NCBI RefSeq assembly: GCF_001310275.1
Contig: NZ_LGYZ01000007.1
Location: 1-38,996 of the forward strand
Source of the DNA: Nocardia arizonensis
GTDB lineage: Bacteria; Actinomycetota; Actinomycetes; Mycobacteriales; Mycobacteriaceae
Direction of reading: 5' to 3'
DNA: 38,996 nt
Of this stretch, positions 34,192-38,996 are shown piece by piece; the first letter of the stretch is position 1, and each line of letters opens with the position of its first letter. The notes beneath the pieces are model-generated. The model made no database searches, was not told the DNA's origin, and worked only from the letters and a program-made list of their open reading frames with translations. The translations under genes were made by a program, and so were the position numbers.

Positions 34192-34209
34192 TCGGAAATC
34201 AACTTCCGA
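34192..34209. terminator. Hairpin just after the IS110 transposase
   Basis: TCGGAA-ATCAAC-TTCCGA is a perfect 6-bp stem eight bases after the transposase stop. It may be a terminator or lie in the IS right end. A second stem, TTGGGA-AGCTCC-TCCCAA, follows at 34224-34241, between the minus-strand promoter and the IS. Confidence 0.4.
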
Positions 34210-34255
34210 GGTTGACAACTTCATTGGGAAGCTCCTCCCAACGAGGCAATGGAAA

Positions 34256-34310
34256 CGGAGGGTGCCTCCGTGGACTCCCAAGAATACGGAGGCAGCCTCC
34301 GAATTGTCAA
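34256..34310 (-). promoter_or_regulatory. Promoter with two palindromic operators, once serving the LLM operon
   Basis: On the minus strand TTGACA (34305-34310) and TATTCT (34281-34286) form a -35/-10 pair with an 18-bp spacer. The palindrome CGGAGG-CAG-CCTCCG (34287-34301, plus-strand reading) fills the spacer. A second one, CGGAGG-GTG-CCTCCG (34256-34270), lies just past the expected transcription start. The same layout occurs before the TetR gene at 37069, so that TetR very likely represses both. The promoter points at the IS110 element and, beyond it, the LLM gene. Confidence 0.8.
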
Positions 34311-34445
34311 GTGGTGCGATCTGCCGGCGGGAGGAACCCGAGACGGATGCCGCGCGTGTGGACCGAAGTGAGCGCGGGCTCCGGATCCGGGCCGGCCGTG
34401 TGGCGGCCCGGATCCACGCGCCGGGGGCATCTGTGGGCTGACGGA

Positions 34446-35144
34446 CTATTGACCTTCGAGGACGCCGGGAGTGCCGTGCAGGATCACACTCTGCTGGAGC
34501 AGGATGCGTGTCCTACCGAACGGATTCACCGGCCCCGCAGGGTCGGCCGTGCCGAAGGAGATACCGAACAGCAGCTTGAGATCCTCACGAACATCCAGGA
34601 ACTCGCGGACGGTATCGGCATAGATCCCGAGCATGGTCTGCGGAATACCGGCGAACCCCCGGGATGCCAGCGAGAGCAGGAAGTTCTGCGCGTACATACC
34701 GATGTCACCGGCCGTCCGCACCCCGTCGCCCAGGGCTGGCATGAACAGGAAAGCGACATGGGGAGCCCCGAAGAACTCCAGGTTTTCGCGGACCGCCGCC
34801 CTCCTGCCTTCGAGATCCGTGCGCGCGACGCCGAGGGATCCGTAGTAGCTCGCGGCCAGGGCCTGCGCCCGCTCGAGATAGATGCCGTCGCCGTAGCCAT
34901 CGGTGAAATCCGGGGAGGTGCGTCCCTCCGTGTCGGCCTGAAGCAGTTCCTCGGCGAGCGCGTCGCGCTCCGCGCCCGAGACAACATGCACGGTCCACGG
35001 CTGGGTATTGCTGTTCGAAGGGGCCGTCTGCGCGTCTTCGAGCACGCCGCGGATGTCCGCCGGGGAAAGCGGGGCGGGCAGGAACTTGCGGGGGGAGCGC
35101 CGGGAGCGTACGAGGTCGGTGAAGAGGGACGCTGTGCCGGACAA
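34446..35144 (-). CDS. Nitroreductase-family flavoprotein
   Basis: This is a 232-aa protein from TTG 35144, chosen because AAAGGAAA lies upstream and no ATG fits. It shows VRSRRSPRKFLPAPLSPADI (N-terminal FMN-binding Arg/Ser cluster), DAQTAPSNSNTQPWTVHVVS, GDIGMYAQNFLLSLASRGFA and LKLLFGISFGTADPAGPVNP near the C-terminus. This is the standard nitroreductase fold, dimeric with FMN. It could reduce nitro or quinone compounds or supply FMNH2 to the LLM monooxygenase. It has its own upstream region containing a 13-bp palindrome (35353-35365) rather than the TetR operator. Confidence 0.88.
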   Translation of the reverse strand: MSGTASLFTDLVRSRRSPRKFLPAPLSPADIRGVLEDAQTAPSNSNTQPWTVHVVSGAERDALAEELLQADTEGRTSPDFTDGYGDGIYLERAQALAASYYGSLGVARTDLEGRRAAVRENLEFFGAPHVAFLFMPALGDGVRTAGDIGMYAQNFLLSLASRGFAGIPQTMLGIYADTVREFLDVREDLKLLFGISFGTADPAGPVNPFGRTRILLQQSVILHGTPGVLEGQ

Positions 35145-35498
35145 GGCGTTTCCTTTCCAAGGCGCGCAGTCGCCGACAGGGCGGCCGGGCACAATGCTGT
35201 CTGCTCCAAGGCGACAGCCGTCGTAAGGGCCGGGTGTGGCACGCACTTTGCAGGTACCGGCAGGCTGCTTGCAGACCGCGGCACGGCACGACCACCCGGT
35301 CGAAGTGTGGGGACTGCGCGCTCTTCGTGTTCGTGTATGTGACGTGTTGGGTGTACGTGACGTACCAGCGGGGTCGGTCGGCGGCGGGCGGGGCGCGATT
35401 CATCTCCACGATGGGCTGCGAGATGGCAGTAGCCGGGAGGGCGCGAAACGCTCCGGGACGCTGTCGCGGAGACGATCGCGCCGACGCATGCGTTGCCG
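35145..35498. promoter_or_regulatory. Nitroreductase upstream region with two related palindromic boxes
   Basis: No gene is seen in these 354 bases. GTACGT-G-ACGTAC at 35353-35365 is a perfect palindrome. A related copy, GTATGTGACGTGT at 35335-35347, matches it at 10 of 13 positions with an 18-bp centre-to-centre distance. Paired boxes of this kind suggest a regulator distinct from the nearby TetR. I see no convincing -35/-10. Confidence 0.45.
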
Positions 35499-36406
35499 TC
35501 AGTCCCGGATTCCCGCCACCTCGACCTCGATGGCTTCGATCCGGCCCGTGGTATCGAAGCCGTTGACGAGGCGCTCGGGGCTTGTATCCGAGATGAGCAG
35601 GTAGAGGGTCCGCATCTCCGGTCCGCCGAGGATCGCGTCCACGGCGAATGTGCCGCCGTCGGGATACGCGGCGTCGGGTTCGATCCGGATGACGTCGGTG
35701 ACCTCGCCGCCTTCGCGGACACGCCGGAATTCACCGATCCATGGGAAGGCCGCCCACACCGCACCCTCACTGTCGATGCCGATGCCATCGATGGACTCGG
35801 TGTCCGTTGACCCGAATTCGGCGAACACTCGCTGGTCGGTCAGCGCACCGTCGTCGGTCACGGTGAACGCGGTGAGCCTGGTACGTGGTGCCCGGAACGA
35901 TTCTGCGACGACCAGGGTGCGCCCGTCGCCGGAGATCGCGATGCCGTTGGGAATATCAGGTCCTCGCCGCCCGTGTCGATCCGGCCGTCGGGATGGCGGA
36001 TGATCAAACTCACGCCGACGGGATCGGTTCCGAAGGGAAAGCCCTGCGGGCCGATATATGCGCGGCCCTCCCGGTCCACTGCCATATCGTTGGGATGGAA
36101 CGCGACCGGCGCGAGATCGGCGAGTTCCTCGAGCCCACTACTTCCCACGCGCAGCAGCCGTCCGTCGTCGATGGAAACAACCATCGGTGTCCCATCGGGG
36201 CCGAACCCGAGACCCGAGGGGCGCCCGGGTACATCGGCGATATCCTCGGGTGGCTCGCCAGGGGAGAGGCGACTGATCTTGCACCGGGTCATATCCGAGA
36301 ACCAGAGCGCCCCGCGGTGCCACCGGGCGCCCTCGAGGTAGCCGAGATCACCCTGCGCCACAATGCGGCGAGCGTCGGCGGGCCAAACCCTTGGCGAATG
36401 ACTCAT
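35499..36406 (-). pseudogene. SMP-30/gluconolactonase-like beta-propeller, one-base frameshift
   Basis: The start is ATG 36406 with AAGGAGG. The first part runs VAQGDLGYLEGARWHRGALW, FSDMTRCKISRLSPGE, GRPSGLGFGPDGTPMVVSID and VAFHPNDMAVDREGRAYIGP. After EDLIFP the frame breaks at a G-run (35949-35951, one base short). It resumes NGIAISGDGRTLVVAESFRA, STDTESIDGIGIDSEGAVWA and on to 35499. Together they give the usual length of about 300 aa, with the metal-binding Glu and Asn positions present. These enzymes hydrolyse lactones. The single-base defect in a homopolymer may be real or a base-call error. The gene follows the TetR by about 70 bases, probably in one transcript. Confidence 0.85.
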
Positions 36407-36475
36407 AAATCCTCCTTGATGAAAACTGCGGTCCCGGACGTCGGCGGCTCGAGCCTGAGCGCGGGGCCCGGCGTT

Positions 36476-37069
36476 TTACGCCTTCTCGTCCCGCTGGCGG
36501 TAGCCGCTCGCGAGGAGGGTGCGGAGCCGGTCGAGTGATTCCTCGTCGGCGCCGTTGCCCTTGATCCAGGCAATGGAACAGGCTGCGAGGAACAGGTCGT
36601 AGCCACGCACCGACGCGCGTACCTGTCCCGTGCTCTGGGCTGCTTCCACGTATTTGTCGGTGGCGGCGATGAAGATGTCGCAAGGAATGGTGAGCGGATT
36701 GTCCGGGTCCTGCTCCTGGGCCGCGGCCATGAGCGGGTCCGGGAGCCCGCTGAAGGCGCTGAAGTACTCCTCCATTGCCCGTAGCCACAGTTCCAACGCC
36801 TCGCCGGCATCGCCCAACTGTTCGATGTCCGCTCGGCGGGCCACCAGCTCCTCGGAGCGTGTCTGCAGAACGGCCGCCAGCAGCGCTTCCCGGGTGGGGA
36901 AGTGCCGGTACAGGGTGCCGGGCCCGACGCCCGCCTCCTTGGCCACCGCCTCCAGGGAGGTGCCGACCCCATGCTGGAGGAAGTGACGCTGCGCGGTCTC
37001 CAGCAGAGCCGCGCGGTTGCGCTGGACGTCCGCGCGGGGCTTGCGCCCCCGTTGCTCACTGACGTTCAT
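36476..37069 (-). CDS. TetR-family repressor of the LLM/MFS and lactonase genes
   Basis: This is a 197-aa regulator from ATG 37069, chosen for the AGGAGG six bases upstream; ATG 37102 is less likely. The N-terminus is basic (RGRKPRADVQRNRAALLETA). The HTH is SLEAVAKEAGVGPGTLYRHF, followed by PTREALLAAVLQTR. A helical ligand domain is normal in length. Its own promoter (37109-37163) and that at 34256-34310 carry the same 15-bp palindromes in the same positions, so autoregulation and control of the LLM operon are strongly suggested by sequence. The inducer is unknown, plausibly the substrate of the monooxygenase or exporter. Confidence 0.88.
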   Translation of the reverse strand: MNVSEQRGRKPRADVQRNRAALLETAQRHFLQHGVGTSLEAVAKEAGVGPGTLYRHFPTREALLAAVLQTRSEELVARRADIEQLGDAGEALELWLRAMEEYFSAFSGLPDPLMAAAQEQDPDNPLTIPCDIFIAATDKYVEAAQSTGQVRASVRGYDLFLAACSIAWIKGNGADEESLDRLRTLLASGYRQRDEKA

Positions 37070-37108
37070 GTGCCCTCCTACCTCCGGTGATACTGCTGCC
37101 ATTCAAAA

Positions 37109-37163
37109 CGGATGCGACCTCCGTATGAAATTCGAGCATAAAGCGGAGGTGGCATCCGGTCAA
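37109..37163 (-). promoter_or_regulatory. tetR promoter with two palindromic operators
   Basis: Minus-strand TTGACC (37158-37163) and TATGCT (37135-37140) have a 17-bp spacer. The palindrome CGGAGG-TGG-CATCCG (37144-37158) fills the spacer. A second one, CGGATG-CGA-CCTCCG (37109-37123), overlaps the start of the transcript. Both positions equal those at 34256-34310. This gives four sites with the consensus CGGAKG-N3-CMTCCG. Confidence 0.8.
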
Positions 37164-37396
37164 CTCGTGGGTCGGTCACCGAGGTCTTACCGTGACCCTG
37201 GGGACGGTTGTCTTATGTCCGAGGGACTGTTCCTGCTGGACGATGGGCGCGACCTTCTGGCCTCCGCTACGGCGGAAAATCGGACCGCTCCTGACACCGT
37301 GCTCGCAATCGTCGGCGGCACGAACACCGGTCCGCACCGCCAACCGAATCCGCCTCCACAAGCGGCGATCGACAACGCAGCCGCAGTTCACGCGGT

Positions 37397-37590
37397 TCAC
37401 CACTGCACGATCTGGTCGAGTTCGGCGCGACGCGTTGGTAACTGTTGGCCGGGTGGTCACGGTCCGGGCGGCCGAACGAGATTCCGAGAAGTACAGCGCG
37501 GTCTGCAAGGATTTCGAAGAACTGCCGCAGGAACGGGGCGTAGGTGGCGAGTGCTGCTCGAGGTGTGGCCCACAGGCTCAAAGGTGGGCG
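37397..37590 (-). pseudogene. Nitroreductase C-terminal remnant
   Basis: The minus strand reads APFLRQFFEILADRAVLLGI and SFGRPDRDHPANSYQ, then after a one-base shift AELDQIVQW-stop at 37397. The LLGISFG...HPANSYR...WV pattern is the end of a nitroreductase of a different subgroup from the intact one at 34446. About 60 residues are left and the N-terminal part is not detectable upstream. I see nothing I can assign in 37164-37396. Confidence 0.65.
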
Positions 37591-38058
37591 CAGACTTGAG
37601 CAAGCCCCGCGGTTACCCCGCGCTTTCGTTGTCGAGGTGGCGTCGGCGTCAGGTGTCTATCGGGGGAGGGCGATGCTCGTGGAGTCGAATGCGCATCGCC
37701 GGTCGTGTAGCTTTTCCCTGGTCGGCCGTCTGTTGAGGTGTCGTGCGTCGTCTTGGGCGTAGCCGGCCGGCCGCTGTGTGGTTTACGGGTCGACTTGACG
37801 TCTGACGACAGGTCATCGAGGGGCGAGTGTTCGTTGTTGCGGTAGCTTCCGGCTGGTTCGCCCCGGGGCCCGTGCGGTAGGGTCCCGGCGGTAGTTTCTC
37901 ACTGGGACGCTGTATTCTGTTGTGGCTGGACGTAATTGCCCGGATTGCCGCGTGCTGGTGTGCCCGTCTGCGTTGCCATCGCAGGGACCGGTCGCTGGGG
38001 TCGATGCCGAACGTCGATACCGCGCCCGGTCGATGAGTCTTATGAACCTCTTTGTGGG
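37591..38058. other. Stretch without a recognised gene
   Basis: In this region of about 470 bases, open frames on both strands are short and without motif. There is no D-arm or anticodon arm that would complete the tRNA 3' end which follows. It may be the worn edge of an integrated element. Confidence 0.4.
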
Positions 38059-38090
38059 GGTCAGGGGTTCGAGTCCCCTTAGAGGACGTC

Positions 38091-38597
38091 TTACGTGGTG
38101 AGTTTCTTGTAGCAGGTCAGCGCTGCGGCGAGTTGTAGAAATGCTGCGAAGAGGCGGCCGTGTCGTTCGTAGCGGATCGTCAAGCGCCGGTATCCGGTCA
38201 ACCATGCAATGGTCCGTTCGATCTTCCAACGGTGCTTACCCAGCCTCGTGGGATCCTCGATCCCACGACGAGCGATCCGAGGCACGATCCCGCGAGCACG
38301 CAGCCACCGGCGATGGACATCGAAGTCGTAACCCTTGTCCGCCCGCAGTTTGGCGGGCTTGCCGCGACGAGGGCCGCGCTGCGAGCGCACCCGCGGAATC
38401 GATTCGACCATCGGGGCGAGCATCACCGAGTCGTGGGTGTTCCCGGCAGAAACACCGGTGACCAGCGGTATCCCGTTCGCGTCCGAAATGACGTGGATCT
38501 TGGATCCTTTCTTGCCACGGTCGACCGGGCTGCGGCCGGTCAGCGATCCCCTTTTTTCGCTCGCACACTCGCCGCGTCCAGGATCGCCGCGCTCCAA
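38091..38597 (-). CDS. IS5-family transposase, second frame (DDE core)
   Basis: In the -1 frame after the A-run the protein continues KRGSLTGRSPVDRGKKGSKI, HVISDANGIPLVTGVSAGNT, KLRADKGYDFDVHRRWLRAR (second Asp), KHRWKIERTIAWLTGYRRLT (Glu in KIER) and ends AAALTCYKKLTT. Fused to the first frame this gives a full IS427-type transposase without other defects. Its stop lies inside the end of the element at 38091. Confidence 0.9.
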   Translation of the reverse strand: MERGDPGRGECASEKRGSLTGRSPVDRGKKGSKIHVISDANGIPLVTGVSAGNTHDSVMLAPMVESIPRVRSQRGPRRGKPAKLRADKGYDFDVHRRWLRARGIVPRIARRGIEDPTRLGKHRWKIERTIAWLTGYRRLTIRYERHGRLFAAFLQLAAALTCYKKLTT

Positions 38598-38899
38598 TCG
38601 AGATCGCCGGCGAGGCCGAGCCGGTCGAGGATCGCCCGATGCAACGCCTCGAATACCCCGGCATCAGCCCACACCATGAACCGGCGATGTGCGGTCGGAA
38701 CGCTCACACCGAATGACGGCGGCAGATGCCTCCAAGCGCAACCGCTGGTCAATACGAACACCACCGCAGTGAAGACCGCTCGCTCGTCCGCCGGAGCTGT
38801 CCCGCCGCCCTGAGGTCTCGGCGTGAACTCGGGGAGCAGCGGTTTCACGATGTCCCACAACGCATCCGGGACCAGCCGTTGAGCAAGCCTGTCGACCAC
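38540..38899 (-). CDS. IS5-family transposase, first frame
   Basis: This is a 119-aa product from a GTG at 38899: LAQRLVPDALWDIVKPLLPE, GGGTAPADERAVFTAVVFVL, TSGCAWRHLPPSFGVSVPTA, HRRFMVWADAGVFEALHRAI and the first catalytic Asp near LDWSAAILDAASVRAKK. The frame closes GDR-stop right after a run of six A residues followed by G (about 38549-38556). That is a standard slippery site for -1 shift into the second frame. Alone it lacks the rest of the DDE domain. Confidence 0.9.
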   Translation of the reverse strand: MVDRLAQRLVPDALWDIVKPLLPEFTPRPQGGGTAPADERAVFTAVVFVLTSGCAWRHLPPSFGVSVPTAHRRFMVWADAGVFEALHRAILDRLGLAGDLDWSAAILDAASVRAKKGDR

Positions 38900-38959
38900 G
38901 GGTCACATCATGCCGGACAACGAATTACACCCACGTAAGACGTCCTCTTAGCTCCACCA

Positions 38960-38996
38960 TAGGGTCACTACTAGAACCCGGGGCTGAATGAACGCC
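38960..38996. other. Right edge of window
   Basis: This is non-coding sequence directly after the tRNA CCA end. A GGGGCTGA string near 38979 recalls the 5' end of tmRNA but the following bases do not agree. Confidence 0.4.

Larger units (their letters stand above)
32800..34215 (+). mobile_element. IS110-family insertion sequence (ends approximate)
   Basis: A complete IS110-type transposase (32993-34183) is flanked by about 190 bases upstream and a hairpin downstream (34192-34209). IS110 elements lack long terminal repeats, so I cannot fix the ends. The element sits between an operator-bearing minus-strand promoter (34256-34310) and the LLM operon it appears to serve (start 32760). Confidence 0.75.
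38082..38947 (-). mobile_element. IS5-family insertion sequence
   Basis: This element of 866 bp has perfect 16-bp terminal repeats (GAGGACGTCTTACGTG at 38082-38097 and its complement at 38932-38947) and a TTA target duplication (38079-38081 and 38948-38950). It carries two transposase frames joined by a probable -1 frameshift. Perfect repeats and an intact duplication indicate a recent insertion. Confidence 0.92.
38059..38959 (+). tRNA. 3' end of a tRNA gene (Ala-like), split by IS5
   Basis: Joining 38059-38081 to 38951-38959 across the IS gives a T-arm (AGGGG-TTCGAGT-CCCCT), acceptor strand TAGCTCC, discriminator A and an encoded CCA. The acceptor strand would pair with GGGGCTA, placing a U at position 70 opposite G3, the identity mark of tRNA-Ala. 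The sequence before the variable loop does not form an anticodon stem or D-arm, so only the 3' third is present. Such fragments are typical attachment-site copies left by integrative elements that use tRNA 3' ends. Confidence 0.6.

Noticed and set aside
32768..34192. Minus-strand open frame of 474 codons
   Set aside because: It is antisense to the IS110 transposase. No motif was found.
34526..35788. Minus-strand frame of 420 codons over the nitroreductase
   Set aside because: It is a shifted frame of the nitroreductase and its upstream region, Ser/Arg/Pro-rich. The nitroreductase frame is the real one.
38979..38996. GGGGCTGA resembling a tmRNA 5' end, and the tmRNA-like GCTCCACCA upstream
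   Set aside because: The bases after GGGGCTGA do not follow the tmRNA consensus and it lies downstream of the 3' end. The acceptor strand TAGCTCC fits a tRNA with GGGGCTA better than tmRNA.
1..38996. CRISPR array
   Set aside because: No regularly spaced repeats with unique spacers were seen. The repeats present are IS ends or operators.

Overview
The window reads as a high-GC actinobacterial chromosome of the mycolic-acid group, most likely Nocardia or a close relative. The evidence is a complete yrbE/mce lipid-transporter operon, many translationally coupled GTG/ATG starts, CYP153-type and other P450s, a KshB-like reductase, a DUF4873 protein and several TetR regulators. The genus is inference; the high-GC actinobacterial origin is well supported. 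The region is heavily worked over by insertion sequences: an IS3 element with both transposase frames open (177-1424), an IS3 element with a nonsense codon (27913-29246), an IS110 element (about 32800-34215), an IS5 element (38082-38947) and four decayed IS3 pieces (3050-3960 and three between 14150 and 15632).

Layout. 1-2.9 kb: IS3 followed by a ruined alkane-hydroxylase module (CYP153 with its 5' half missing, and a ferredoxin reductase with an internal out-of-frame deletion). 3-4 kb: dead IS3. 4.28-14.05 kb: promoter motif, a possible 48-aa small protein, yrbEA-yrbEB-mceABCDEF, an Mce-associated membrane protein and an alpha/beta hydrolase, all on + and nearly all overlapping or abutting. 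14.1-15.6 kb: IS3 debris. 15.8-17.8 kb (minus): DUF4873 protein and DHA2-type MFS exporter. 18.1-23.7 kb (+): AurF-like di-iron oxygenase, flavin/Baeyer-Villiger monooxygenase, SDR, 2Fe-2S flavin reductase and a TetR regulator. 24.1-27.8 kb: divergent TetR, then thioesterase-P450-BtrH-like acyltransferase as a tightly overlapping operon. 29.2-37.1 kb (all minus, visibly richer in GC): TetR, SMP-30 lactonase (frameshifted), nitroreductase, an IS110 insertion, LLM flavin monooxygenase, MFS exporter (two frameshifts) and a truncated exported hydrolase. 37.4-39 kb: nitroreductase fragment, then the 3' end of a tRNA split by IS5.

How the parts fit. The strongest unexpected signal is regulatory. 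A 37-bp block upstream of the mce operon (4285-4321) recurs at 30 of 37 positions upstream of the di-iron oxygenase/monooxygenase operon (17969-18005), centred on ATAC-N5-GTAT. This suggests that lipid import by Mce, oxidative processing (di-iron oxygenase, BVMO, SDR, reductase) and perhaps the DUF4873/MFS pair form one co-regulated module, possibly under the TetR at 22920.

A second regulatory system is equally clear. Four copies of a 15-bp palindrome, CGGAKG-N3-CMTCCG, lie in pairs at two promoters with the same architecture: one before the TetR at 36476-37069, the other at 34256-34310 pointing toward the LLM/MFS/hydrolase genes. IS110 has landed between that second promoter and its genes. 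All calls come from reading the sequence by eye; no database search was run.
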